Positions 25,230 through 32,847 of a stretch of DNA of 35,083 nt are shown here, one piece after another. The stretch comes from Clostridia bacterium (GTDB lineage: Bacteria > Bacillota > Clostridia > Oscillospirales > CAG-272). Location: assembly GCA_017416185.1 (NCBI GenBank), contig JAFQDF010000025.1:1-35083 (forward strand). The letters run 5' to 3'. The position numbers and the translations under genes are program-made. Under the pieces are notes generated by a model. The model was not told the DNA's origin. It saw only the letters and a list, made by a program, of their open reading frames with translations, and did no database searches. Positions within the stretch are counted from its first letter, which is position 1, and each line of letters begins with the position of its first letter.

Positions 25230-25967
25230 TCACATATAGAAAATATTGTCTTTGTATTCGTTAAGTATTCTTGCATTATGCTCCGTACCACCGTCGATGT
25301 TGGCAGACAGGAACACGGGCGGAGTAACACCCTTGGCTAAGAGCTTCTCCTCAGATTCGATAACGAGAGCATTTAATAATGCCGCACCTACAGCGGTTGA
25401 AGTAGGACCTGTTTTCTCTGCCAGACCCTCCAGCTTAACAGAAGCATCGCTTATACAGCCGCAGTTGTCGATAACGATATCGCACACCTCATAGAGCTTC
25501 TTTCCTGAGGGGGCACGGCTTGTAACCGCAGAGGAATATTCAAGATTAGTGATAGCTATAGTCTTAACCCCGTTCTTTGCGGCCTCCTCTGCCATCTCTA
25601 CAGGTACGGTGTTTCTTCCCGAAACAGAGTGGATGATAAGCACATCTCCCTTTTTCAGCTTATTCTCTTCAAAAATTATCTTTGCCAGACCCGGAAGTCT
25701 CTCCAGCATACTGGTCATTGTAACAGGACGGGTGTTAAGCATAAATCCGGGGAAAAATATGGGATTTATAGTAACCATACCGCCGCTGCGGTAGAATATT
25801 TCTTCAGCCAGAATACCTGCGTGGGAGCATCCGAAGGCGTATACGTTATTCTTTTTTTCGGTTGCCTCGCATATGAGGTCAGCTGCGTGGTCTATAGCCT
25901 CCGCACCCTTTGCCCAAGCACGGCTGATACAGTCAATTACTCCGTCGATGTAAAGTTTTCCGTTCAT
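25230..25967 (-). CDS. SIS-domain phosphosugar-binding protein (UPF0309-like)
   Basis: The 245-residue protein is a single SIS domain. Recognisable segments are VYAFGCSHAGILAEEIFYRS near residues 42-61, DVLIIHSVSGRNTVPVEMAE near 108-127 with the Ser/Gly phosphate-binding turns, and EKTGPTSTAVGAALLNALVI in the C-terminal helix. UPF0309/COG4821 proteins bind phosphosugars; related SIS enzymes isomerise or lyse amino-sugar phosphates. Operon position before a BadF-type kinase suggests work on the same sugar phosphate. AGGAGGTAG lies just upstream of the start. The precise reaction is not known. Confidence 0.87.
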   Translation of the reverse strand: MNGKLYIDGVIDCISRAWAKGAEAIDHAADLICEATEKKNNVYAFGCSHAGILAEEIFYRSGGMVTINPIFFPGFMLNTRPVTMTSMLERLPGLAKIIFEENKLKKGDVLIIHSVSGRNTVPVEMAEEAAKNGVKTIAITNLEYSSAVTSRAPSGKKLYEVCDIVIDNCGCISDASVKLEGLAEKTGPTSTAVGAALLNALVIESEEKLLAKGVTPPVFLSANIDGGTEHNARILNEYKDNIFYM

Positions 25968-25979
25968 TATTCTACCTCC

Positions 25980-26717
25980 TTAATACAAGAAATTATATAC
26001 AACGGGGATCTTTTCGATTATGTAAGCCATTATTCCCGCAAACAATACCGCAGGAACAAGGTTCATTACTTTGATTTTTGTTATCTTGGCTATGTTTAAG
26101 CCGATCGCTATAATAAGAATATAGCCTACACAGTTCATCTCTGCAACAACAAGAGTACTTAAGAAAGGCTCTATCCAATGAGCGCACAGGGTTATGGCAC
26201 CCTGATATATAAATACGGGTATTGCCGACAGAAGCACGCCGAAGCCTAACTGTGCTGCAAGGATTATAGACATTATTCCGTCAAGCAGAGATTTCACAAA
26301 CAGGGTGGTATGATCACCCTCAAGACCGCTCTGTAAAGAGCCGAGAATTGCCATAGCACCCACACAGTATATCAGGGATGCTGTGACAAAGCCCTCTGCA
26401 ACAGTAGATTTTGTGTCTCCCTTGGCTAATTTGTTCTGGATCTTCTCGCCCAGACGGTTCATACGTCCGTCAAGGTCACAGACGTGACCCAGAATACCGC
26501 CCAAAGTCATAGCTATTATCGTTATGAGCGAGTTGGTATCCGCGCCCTCAAGGGTGTTTCCCGCATCAAGAGCGCCGGAAATACCGATATATATAACGCA
26601 TAATCCGATTCCCTTCATCAGAAGGTCGCTCATTTTTTCGTTTATTGCTTTTTTGAATAATAAGCCCACACAGCCAAGTAATATGACTGCAAGAGCATTA
26701 ACGACGGTTCCTAACAT
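25980..26717 (-). CDS. DUF554 family membrane protein
   Basis: The 245-residue protein has about seven hydrophobic segments. The opening MLGTVVNALAVILLGCVGLL, the segment TIIAMTLGGILGHVCDLDGR and EGFVTASLIYCVGAMAILGS match the DUF554 (YdfK-like) family. The family has no firm function; transport is often suggested. The stop of the upstream gene directly abuts this start (TAAATG), so translation is coupled. Placement between UPF0210 and SIS/kinase genes hints at a transporter for this operon's metabolite, which is inference. Confidence 0.88.
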   Translation of the reverse strand: MLGTVVNALAVILLGCVGLLFKKAINEKMSDLLMKGIGLCVIYIGISGALDAGNTLEGADTNSLITIIAMTLGGILGHVCDLDGRMNRLGEKIQNKLAKGDTKSTVAEGFVTASLIYCVGAMAILGSLQSGLEGDHTTLFVKSLLDGIMSIILAAQLGFGVLLSAIPVFIYQGAITLCAHWIEPFLSTLVVAEMNCVGYILIIAIGLNIAKITKIKVMNLVPAVLFAGIMAYIIEKIPVVYNFLY

Positions 26718-28082
26718 TTAATTCTTCAGACTGTGGATAGGTGCAGGAATTCTGCCGCCGCGGAGTATAAACTCCTTGGGAGAATAGGGGCTTATAGGCA
26801 TAATGGGAGCAACGCCCAAAAGTCCGCCGAAGTCTATCTCCTCACCTACACCCTTGCCGTGTACGGGGATAACACGTACTGCTGTTGTCTTGGTGTTGGC
26901 AACACCTATGGATATCTCGTCTGCAATAAGTCCGCAGATAACCGCCTCGGGAGTGTCGCCGGGAACCGCTATCATATCAAGACCTACGGAGCATACTGCG
27001 GTCATAGCCTCAAGCTTTTCGAGAGAAAGCGCTCCCTTACGTACTGCATCTATCATACCTGCATCCTCGGAAACAGGGATAAACGCACCGGAAAGTCCGC
27101 CGACGGAGGATGAAGCCATAACTCCGCCCTTCTTGACAGCATCGTTGAGCATTGCAAGGCAGGCGGTAGTACCGCAGGCACCTACAGACTCAAGACCCAT
27201 ACCCTCAAGAATGTGGGCAACAGAGTCGCCGACAGCAGGGGTAGGAGCAAGAGACAGGTCAACAATACCGAACTCAACGCCAAGACGCTTTGCGGCTTCC
27301 TTTGCCACAAGCTGACCCATACGGGTGATCTTAAATGCGGTCTTCTTTATAATTTCAGCTAACTCTAAAAGATCGCAGTTACCCGCACGCTTGATAGCGG
27401 AGGCAACGACGCCGGGACCGGATACGCCTACGTTTATTACTCTTTCGGCTTCACCTACGCCGTGGAACGCACCTGCAACGAAGGGGTTGTCCTCGGGAAC
27501 GTTGGCAAACACAACGAGCTTAGCGCATCCTATAGATCCCTCGTCCTTGGTCAGATAAGCGGTACGCTTGATGACCGAGCCCATCTCGATTATGGCATTC
27601 ATATTTATACCTGCCTTGGTGGAGGCAACGTTAACGGAGGAGCATACCATCTTTGTTTCAGCTAAAGCTTCGGGAATGACCGAGATAAGCTTGCAAGCAG
27701 ACTGGCTCATACCCTTCTGCACAAGAGCACCGAAACCGCCGATGAAGTTTATACCTACCTCGGCTGCGGCACGGTCCATAGCCTTAGCTGCCTTGATATA
27801 TCCCTCGGGGGATATAGCGCCGCCTACCATAGAGAGAGGTGTTACCGATACTCGCTTGTTGATGATCGGAATACCGTATTCCTTTTCGATATCACATCCG
27901 ACCTTTACCAGATCCTTTGCGGAGGTGGTTATCTTGTCGTAGACTTTTTGCGCAAATCTGTCATCGTCATCGCACACACAGTCATAGAGGGATATACCCA
28001 TAGTCGTGGTACGGATGTCCAGATTTTCCTCTTTTATCATATTTATGGTTTCAAGGACGTCGTCCATTTTTATCATTGACAT
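26718..28082 (-). CDS. UPF0210 (DUF711, PFL-like) family protein
   Basis: This 454-residue protein matches the usual family length. Features include the N-terminal [14 protein letters not shown], a repeated MGxxxA/G-rich core, [37 protein letters not shown] and a C-terminal [14 protein letters not shown]. Structures of relatives show a pyruvate-formate-lyase-like barrel, but no reaction is established. The start at 28082 follows GAGGTG; an in-frame GTG at 28089-28091 lacks a ribosome site. The adjacent upstream ACT protein is the standard partner of this family in Bacillota, so a regulated enzyme pair is likely. Confidence 0.9.
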   Translation of the reverse strand: MSMIKMDDVLETINMIKEENLDIRTTTMGISLYDCVCDDDDRFAQKVYDKITTSAKDLVKVGCDIEKEYGIPIINKRVSVTPLSMVGGAISPEGYIKAAKAMDRAAAEVGINFIGGFGALVQKGMSQSACKLISVIPEALAETKMVCSSVNVASTKAGINMNAIIEMGSVIKRTAYLTKDEGSIGCAKLVVFANVPEDNPFVAGAFHGVGEAERVINVGVSGPGVVASAIKRAGNCDLLELAEIIKKTAFKITRMGQLVAKEAAKRLGVEFGIVDLSLAPTPAVGDSVAHILEGMGLESVGACGTTACLAMLNDAVKKGGVMASSSVGGLSGAFIPVSEDAGMIDAVRKGALSLEKLEAMTAVCSVGLDMIAVPGDTPEAVICGLIADEISIGVANTKTTAVRVIPVHGKGVGEEIDFGGLLGVAPIMPISPYSPKEFILRGGRIPAPIHSLKN

Positions 28083-28092
28083 TGCCCGCACC

Positions 28093-28362
28093 TCATATCT
28101 TATGCATAGAGTTAAAGATGTCCTCGTGCATCATATGGATCTCAAGACCGTTCTCTCTGCCCATATCGTTCATAATATCAACGAAGTCCTTGTAATCTAT
28201 AGTACACTTGTCAATATCCGCAACCATCATCATAGTAAAATATTCCTCGATAACGCTTTGGGAAATATCTATGATGTTGACAGAATATTCGGAGCATTTG
28301 CCCGAAACCTTTGCAATGATGCCTGTGCTGTCACGTCCGACAACGGTAATAACTGCTTTCAT
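28093..28362 (-). CDS. ACT-domain regulatory protein (UPF0237)
   Basis: The 89-residue protein is a lone ACT domain. It begins [20 protein letters not shown], with strand-helix-strand order and the turn [21 protein letters not shown]0237/GcvR-like ACT proteins bind small metabolites, often amino acids, as dimers. It is the first gene of the five-gene minus-strand operon, ten bases before the UPF0210 gene, its usual neighbour; it probably senses the metabolite that controls that enzyme. The ribosome site is weak (AGTGAAGTG). A promoter with a central palindrome lies upstream. Confidence 0.92.
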   Translation of the reverse strand: MKAVITVVGRDSTGIIAKVSGKCSEYSVNIIDISQSVIEEYFTMMMVADIDKCTIDYKDFVDIMNDMGRENGLEIHMMHEDIFNSMHKI

Positions 28363-28402
28363 TTTGACACTTCACTTTCTTTCAGAAAATAATATTATAT
28401 AT

Positions 28403-28431
28403 ATATTACACTATAGTGACACAATAATCAA
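28403..28431 (-). promoter_or_regulatory. Promoter with embedded palindrome for the ACT-to-kinase operon
   Basis: On the minus strand, TTGATT (28431-28426) and TAATAT (28408-28403) are 17 bases apart. A perfect palindrome, cactatagtg (28409-28418), fills the spacer next to the -10 and could be an operator. Confidence 0.55.
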
Positions 28432-28451
28432 GAATTTTCATAAAAATTTAC

Positions 28452-28480
28452 TTGAATTTTAATACACTGTGTGTTATAAT
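28452..28480 (+). promoter_or_regulatory. Promoter of the 28524 membrane-protein gene
   Basis: TTGAAT (28452-28457) and TATAAT (28475-28480) are 17 bases apart; the start codon is 43 bases further on. Confidence 0.75.
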
Positions 28481-28523
28481 GATTGCAATATGTCAATAAT
28501 ACTATTTTTGGGGGATTTACACA

Positions 28524-29084
28524 ATGAATGAAATTACCAACCACGCCGATTTAACGGTAGAAAAAAAGGTCGAGGGTGCCTATAAGAGAAACAGAATGCT
28601 GATGACTGTAGCATATATCATTGCTCCTATAGTTCTTCTTATTCTTTTCTCTATAGCAGGAATGTTACTGCTGGGTCTTATTTTGGTACTGGCACTCTAT
28701 CCCTTCCTTCTTTCAAAGCTTATTATTCCGCTGACCTCTCCTCTTGTAAACATCGAAGAGAAGATGGATATTTCAGGCGGTCACCTTACCCTTTCCACCA
28801 TTTACGGCAAAAAGAAGACCAAGGATCTTTGTAAGATCAAGGTAAGCTCCTTTGACGTTATTGCTCCCTATAACAACGAGCAATACAAAAAGGATGCAGA
28901 TGCGTTCCAGTACGACAAGCGTTACGAGGCTGTTTCTTCTATGAGTCACCCCGACGTATACTATGCATACGGCACCAACGAGTTCGGTGAAAAGGTTATC
29001 TGCTTCTTTGAGGTTACCAACAAGGGTCTTAAAGTTATGAAGTTCCTTAACAAGAAGACCGTAGTTACCGAGGTTTCCAGATAA
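28524..29084 (+). CDS. Membrane protein of unknown function (possibly DUF6106-like)
   Basis: The 186-residue protein has a charged N-terminus (about 1-25), two adjacent membrane helices (TVAYIIAPIVLLILFSIAGM and LLLGLILVLALYPFLL), and a soluble domain of about 120 residues rich in beta strands and lysine (HLTLSTIYGKKKTKDL, VICFFEVTNKGLKVM). The soluble part resembles PH-like or membrane-anchored DUF domains of clostridia, but I do not recognise it firmly. GGGGGA lies upstream of the start, and a strong promoter precedes the gene. The hairpin that ends the gene overlaps the next ribosome site. Confidence 0.75.
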   Translation: MNEITNHADLTVEKKVEGAYKRNRMLMTVAYIIAPIVLLILFSIAGMLLLGLILVLALYPFLLSKLIIPLTSPLVNIEEKMDISGGHLTLSTIYGKKKTKDLCKIKVSSFDVIAPYNNEQYKKDADAFQYDKRYEAVSSMSHPDVYYAYGTNEFGEKVICFFEVTNKGLKVMKFLNKKTVVTEVSR

Positions 29085-29096
29085 GTAATTTAAATA

Positions 29097-29130
29097 AAAA
29101 CCTCCGCATAAACTGATATGCGGAGGTTTT
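29097..29130 (+). terminator. Terminator-like hairpin that contains the next gene's ribosome site
   Basis: A perfect 14-bp stem (29097-29110 with 29117-29130) has a six-base loop and a T4 end. The Shine-Dalgarno GGAGG of the following lipoprotein gene (29122-29126) is in the 3' arm, so folding would both weaken read-through and hide the ribosome site. Confidence 0.8.
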
Positions 29131-29134
29131 GCAT

Positions 29135-29632
29135 ATGAAGCGTGTTGTAGTATTATTTGTACTTTTACTTATCCTTTGCTCCTGTGGATCGGAGAAGAAA
29201 ATACCCTCTCTTGAAAGCTATCCAATAACTTTGTCGGGAAATCTCAGCTATAATGGTAACAGCTATGCCGTTACCTCGGTGATACACGGCCCCCACAGTG
29301 CCGATATTACAATTGATTACCCCGAAAATCTTTCCGGATACAGCTTTAAGGTTGACAACTCATCTGTTTGGGTATATTATGATAGTATGCAGATCGAGTT
29401 GAAGAACGGTATTGCAGATATACCCTTCGCTTTGATACCTGAGATGCTTTCGGTATCTTACAGTGATTTTGAATCCTGTCGTACCGAGGGTGACGCACTG
29501 ATCTACTATTACAAAAAGGACGGATCCCTTATACGGATCAACACCAAAAGAAATGAAGATAAGCCCTGCCGTATAGAATATACCGGAGAGCAGGGAACTG
29601 TAATTTTTGACATAGAAAGCTTTATTGCTTAA
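29135..29632 (+). CDS. Small lipoprotein of unknown function
   Basis: The 165-residue protein has a lipoprotein signal, MKRVVVLFVLLLILCSC, with Cys17 as the likely lipidated residue. The mature part is beta-rich (YPITLSGNLSYNGNSYAVTS, GTVIFDIESF) with no enzyme motif, and is expected on the outer face of the membrane. I chose ATG 29135, with GGAGG eight bases upstream; that site is buried in a stable hairpin. The alanine racemase gene starts 13 bases downstream, so the two are probably co-transcribed. Function is unknown. Confidence 0.8.
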   Translation: MKRVVVLFVLLLILCSCGSEKKIPSLESYPITLSGNLSYNGNSYAVTSVIHGPHSADITIDYPENLSGYSFKVDNSSVWVYYDSMQIELKNGIADIPFALIPEMLSVSYSDFESCRTEGDALIYYYKKDGSLIRINTKRNEDKPCRIEYTGEQGTVIFDIESFIA

Positions 29633-29645
29633 TGAGGAGACTTTG

Positions 29646-30749
29646 ATGCTGACATACAGTAATGCATATGCCGAGATAGATCTCGGTGCTCTGGCAGACA
29701 ACTACAAAAAAATTTCTGAATACGCCCATCCCGCACAGATAATTGCCGTAGTCAAGGCTGATGCTTACGGACACGGTGTGGAGCGATGCTCCCATACCCT
29801 TTATAACTGCGGGTGCCGCTTTTTTGCAGTGGCGACAGCCAATGAGGCATTGGAAATGCGAAGGCTTTTCAGCGATTGTGAGATACTTATTCTGGGTAAT
29901 ACTCCAAATGTGGAGCTTGCTAATATTCTTTCAGATAATAATATTATCATTACTTTGGGGTCTCTTGAATATGCAAAAAGGCTTGAGCAGGAGCTTTCTC
30001 CCAATAAAAAGCTGAGATGTCATATCAAGCTTGATACGGGAATGAACCGTATAGGCTTCTCCACCCGTGAGGAGGATTTTGGAGAGCTTGCCTCGGTGTT
30101 TGACGTCAAGGGACTTGAGATAGAGGGTCTGTTCAGTCACTTTGCCTGCTCTGATATGCCGGAATCTCCTATGACCGACGAGCAGCTTGAAAGATATAAG
30201 AGAACAGAAAAAAAGCTCGAGGAGATGGGTCACACCTTTAAGGCAAAGCATATTTCAAATTCGGCGGCTACCATTTACCGCCACGATGCCTGCCTTGATC
30301 TTGTAAGATGCGGTATCATTCTTTACGGACTCGATCCTTCTTTAGAGACCCCCGCTAAGGAACTCAAACCTGTTATGAGTCTGAAGACCCATATTACTCA
30401 CGTGCACACGCTTTGCACAGGAGAGAGCGTGGGTTACGGCGCTACCTTCACCGCTGACCGCGATATGACCATAGCTACCATTCCCATAGGCTATGCAGAT
30501 GGATTCATCCGTGCCTATGCCAACGGTGGATATATGACCGTCAAGGGAAACAAATGTCCTATAGTCGGCAGGATCTGTATGGATCAGTGTATGATAGATA
30601 TTTCCGGTGTTGATGCAGCTCCGGGGGATGAGGTTGAGATATTCGGCGAGCATACCTCGGTTGACGTCTTTGCCAAGGCGGCGAACACCATAAATTATGA
30701 ATGTGTATGTCTTTTATCCCGCAGGGTTGAACGCGTATACAAACGGTAA
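29646..30749 (+). CDS. alr: Alanine racemase
   Basis: The 367-residue PLP enzyme is of normal length and converts L-alanine to D-alanine for peptidoglycan. The PLP lysine is Lys37 in AVVKADAYGHG. The second catalytic base is Tyr264 in GESVGYGATF. Other hallmarks are HIKLDTGMNRIGF, SNSAA, RCGIILYGLDP and GRICMDQCMIDIS. The start at 29646 follows GAGGAGA; an upstream in-frame TTG is rejected. It is cytoplasmic. No terminator is visible between it and the PPIase gene 41 bases downstream, so read-through is possible. Confidence 0.97.
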   Translation: MLTYSNAYAEIDLGALADNYKKISEYAHPAQIIAVVKADAYGHGVERCSHTLYNCGCRFFAVATANEALEMRRLFSDCEILILGNTPNVELANILSDNNIIITLGSLEYAKRLEQELSPNKKLRCHIKLDTGMNRIGFSTREEDFGELASVFDVKGLEIEGLFSHFACSDMPESPMTDEQLERYKRTEKKLEEMGHTFKAKHISNSAATIYRHDACLDLVRCGIILYGLDPSLETPAKELKPVMSLKTHITHVHTLCTGESVGYGATFTADRDMTIATIPIGYADGFIRAYANGGYMTVKGNKCPIVGRICMDQCMIDISGVDAAPGDEVEIFGEHTSVDVFAKAANTINYECVCLLSRRVERVYKR

Positions 30750-30790
30750 ATATTATTTCTGTATATCAAAATAACGGAACGGAGAAATTT

Positions 30791-31951
30791 ATGTTTAAAA
30801 GAATCTTAGCATTTATGCTGACAGTAATATGTATGTTATCTGGTTTTGCTGGTTGCGGTAAGAATAAAGAAAAAAATCCTCTTGATACGGACGCACCTCC
30901 CGCTACGTTTGAGAATACTCCTATTGAGGTGAAGCCAAATACCACAAACTATGAAGTTCCCGTGCCTGAGGAGCTTAAGTATGATATAAGCTTTGACGAG
31001 TACATTACCCTTCCGGATATTACATCTCTTAAGCTGAACTATCATACCATGCCTACAGACGATACCGCCATAAACAATCAGATATATAACCTTCAGCTTC
31101 AGAAGGCAAAGCGTACCGAGATAACCGACCGGCCTGCTGCCGAGTCGGACGTTGTTACCGTGAATTACAAGTCTGTGTTCTATGGCACCGAGCAGCAGAT
31201 TTCGGATCAGAAAAACGTCGAGATATCTCTTGGCAAGCATATTGCCATTCCGGCTCTTGAGGATGCCATTATCGGTATGGTCAAGGGTGAGACCAAAACC
31301 GCAGATATAGTTTATCCCGAGAATTATGCAGGTAATACAATACTTGCTAATTCCAAGGCAACCTTTACTATTGAGCTTATAAAAATCGAAACGGCAGAAC
31401 TGCCCGAGCTTAACGAAGAGACCATTAAGTCCTTCCAGCTTGGAGGTGTTACCACCTATGAGGAGCTCAGAGCTTATGTTCTTGCGTGGATGGAGCAGGA
31501 AAACTCTCTCTATAAGCAGGACGCTCTGTACAACACTCTTGTAAGAGATGCTCAGCTTACGGCGATGCCTCAGGCGGAGTATAATTACTATATAGATAAG
31601 TTTGATGCTAACTCTACGGCGGCAGGTGCTTCTGTTGGTGAAACTCTTGATGGATATATTGAATCCAACTTCGAATCAAGAGAGGCTTACGAAAAGAAGC
31701 GTGAGGAATATGCTCAGGATAACGTAAAGAAGGATCTGGTTATCCACTGTCTTAAAGAAAGATATAGCGTTGAGGTTACAAAAGAGGAATATAATCTTGC
31801 TCTTAACGTAACCTTCAAGTCCGAGGCAGAGGGTCTTGGAATCACTACAATAGATGATTTCTATAATAAGATGGGTGAGTCTGTGTACAAGATGGAGTTA
31901 AACTATCAGGTGATCCAGGCAGCAGCCGAGGACGTGCCCGACAAAGAATAA
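30791..31951 (+). CDS. Trigger-factor-like FKBP-type PPIase lipoprotein
   Basis: The 386-residue protein has a lipoprotein signal ending FAGC (Cys22). Residues about 75-205 form an FKBP-like domain (SDVVTVNYKSVFYG, EDAIIGMVKGETKTADIVYP, KATFTIELIKI). Residues about 210-380 are a helical trigger-factor-like C-terminal chaperone region (LPELNEETIKSFQLGGVTTY, YSVEVTKEEYNLALNVTF). The arrangement mirrors trigger factor without its ribosome-binding domain and moved outside the membrane. It probably assists folding of secreted proteins, a role similar to PrsA. ACGGAGAAAT precedes the start. A strong hairpin terminator follows. Confidence 0.87.
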   Translation: MFKRILAFMLTVICMLSGFAGCGKNKEKNPLDTDAPPATFENTPIEVKPNTTNYEVPVPEELKYDISFDEYITLPDITSLKLNYHTMPTDDTAINNQIYNLQLQKAKRTEITDRPAAESDVVTVNYKSVFYGTEQQISDQKNVEISLGKHIAIPALEDAIIGMVKGETKTADIVYPENYAGNTILANSKATFTIELIKIETAELPELNEETIKSFQLGGVTTYEELRAYVLAWMEQENSLYKQDALYNTLVRDAQLTAMPQAEYNYYIDKFDANSTAAGASVGETLDGYIESNFESREAYEKKREEYAQDNVKKDLVIHCLKERYSVEVTKEEYNLALNVTFKSEAEGLGITTIDDFYNKMGESVYKMELNYQVIQAAAEDVPDKE

Positions 31952-31968
31952 ATTATCGGATAAAGCAG

Positions 31969-32010
31969 GAAGGTTTTCGTCCTGATAAGGATGAAAACCT
32001 TCGTTTTGTT
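31969..32010 (+). terminator. Terminator of the PPIase lipoprotein gene
   Basis: A 15-bp stem with one G-T pair (31969-31983 with 31988-32002) has a gata loop and is followed by gttttgtt and a later T-run. The T-rich tail ends at the neighbouring minus-strand stop codon. Confidence 0.87.
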
Positions 32011-32011
32011 A

Positions 32012-32554
32012 TTATTTTTTCAGCCTTTTCTGGCAACGTGGACAACGGCTGATATTCCCTCTCAGCTTTATACCGCAATAGGGACAGCGGTCAGCATCCT
32101 TTTCCTCAGGCTCGGTCTTTTTGCTTTTCTTTGTGCATAAAAGAACAAGTGCGGATATTAAAAGGAAAAGTCCTGCAAGCCAGGAGCCTATGGATATATC
32201 GGTTTTGTTGATATCGATCAGCATTGTAAAGCCGTTTTTGAATGCATATCTGAAAAAATTAAAAAGCCATATGAATATACCAAGAGTATTAGCTATAGAA
32301 TATATCCACCTTATACCGGTAAAGGCTGATGCCAGCATAATTACAGCGGGTAAAAACACGCCTAAGGTCATATGCACGACCCACATAGAAAGTGTACCCT
32401 CTACCATAAGCGAATCACCGATGACTCTGACGAAATTATATTCAGCCCCCTCGCTCAGAATACCGCCGCCCTTGTCATATATGGGGAGAAATAGAACCGA
32501 AGCGAGCAGCAGAAGGGAGATCACGGTAAAGAAGACCTTAGATCCTTTTGACAT
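32012..32554 (-). CDS. Membrane protein with C-terminal zinc ribbon
   Basis: The 180-residue protein has four hydrophobic segments: FFTVISLLLLASVLFLPIY, a central pair (VHMTLGVFLPAVIMLASAF and YSIANTLGIFIWLFNFF) and WLAGLFLLISALVLLC. A basic linker leads to a zinc ribbon, CPYCGIKLRGNISRCPRC. Such tails usually mark uncharacterised Bacillota membrane proteins. The start at 32554 follows TTAGGAGTGAT; a longer frame to 32641 overlaps the promoter and is rejected. Function is unknown. Confidence 0.78.
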   Translation of the reverse strand: MSKGSKVFFTVISLLLLASVLFLPIYDKGGGILSEGAEYNFVRVIGDSLMVEGTLSMWVVHMTLGVFLPAVIMLASAFTGIRWIYSIANTLGIFIWLFNFFRYAFKNGFTMLIDINKTDISIGSWLAGLFLLISALVLLCTKKSKKTEPEEKDADRCPYCGIKLRGNISRCPRCQKRLKK

Positions 32555-32579
32555 AACATCACTCCTAACAGTCAACTTG

Positions 32580-32608
32580 ATTTTAACATATATCAAAAGT
32601 AATAACAA
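32580..32608 (-). promoter_or_regulatory. Promoter of the zinc-ribbon membrane protein gene
   Basis: On the minus strand, TTGTTA (32608-32603) and TAAAAT (32585-32580) are 17 bases apart, with an extended TG before the -10. Confidence 0.55.
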
Positions 32609-32656
32609 CAGTTTTTTAAAAAATGACCGTGAAATTTTCAATATCCCTGTCTTTAC

Positions 32657-32685
32657 TTGACTTTTTGCTCCTGATGTGATATCAT
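32657..32685 (+). promoter_or_regulatory. Promoter of the tRNA-Leu gene
   Basis: TTGACT (32657-32662) and TATCAT (32680-32685) are 17 bases apart, about 30 bases before the tRNA. A perfect inverted repeat, gtgatatcatatcac (32676-32690), covers the -10. Confidence 0.7.
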
Positions 32686-32714
32686 ATCACTTGTATGTAA
32701 TGCTGAATTTATAT

Positions 32715-32798
32715 GCGGGTGTGGCGGAATTGGCAGACGCGCCAGACTTAGGATCTGGTGTCCCGTACGTGCAGGTTCAAGTCCTGTCACCCGCACCA
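32715..32798 (+). tRNA. tRNA-Leu (anticodon UAG), CCA encoded
   Basis: The 84-base gene folds as a class II tRNA. The acceptor arms GCGGGTG and CACCCGC pair perfectly (32715-32721 with 32788-32794), followed by discriminator A and encoded CCA (32796-32798). The anticodon stem CCAGA/TCTGG holds the loop CTTAGGA, with TAG at 32749-32751 reading CUA codons. The variable arm lies after it (TGTCCCGTACGTG), and the T-arm has GGTTCAAGTCC. A terminator stem begins two bases after the CCA. Confidence 0.97.
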
Positions 32799-32800
32799 TG

Positions 32801-32846
32801 GCGAGTGTTCTTACAGCATTTGAAATGTTGTAGAACACTCGCTTTC
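32801..32846 (+). terminator. Long terminator behind tRNA-Leu
   Basis: About 20 paired bases (gcgagtgttct with agaacactcgc, then an inner stem with one bulge and one G-T pair) span 32801-32842, followed by tttctttat. It also lies directly behind the minus-strand recombinase stop codon, so it may serve both. Confidence 0.85.
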
Positions 32847-32847
32847 T

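Noticed and set aside
28089..28091. GTG start for the UPF0210 gene
   Set aside because: No ribosome site precedes it, whereas the ATG at 28082 has GAGGTG at suitable distance and gives the usual family length.
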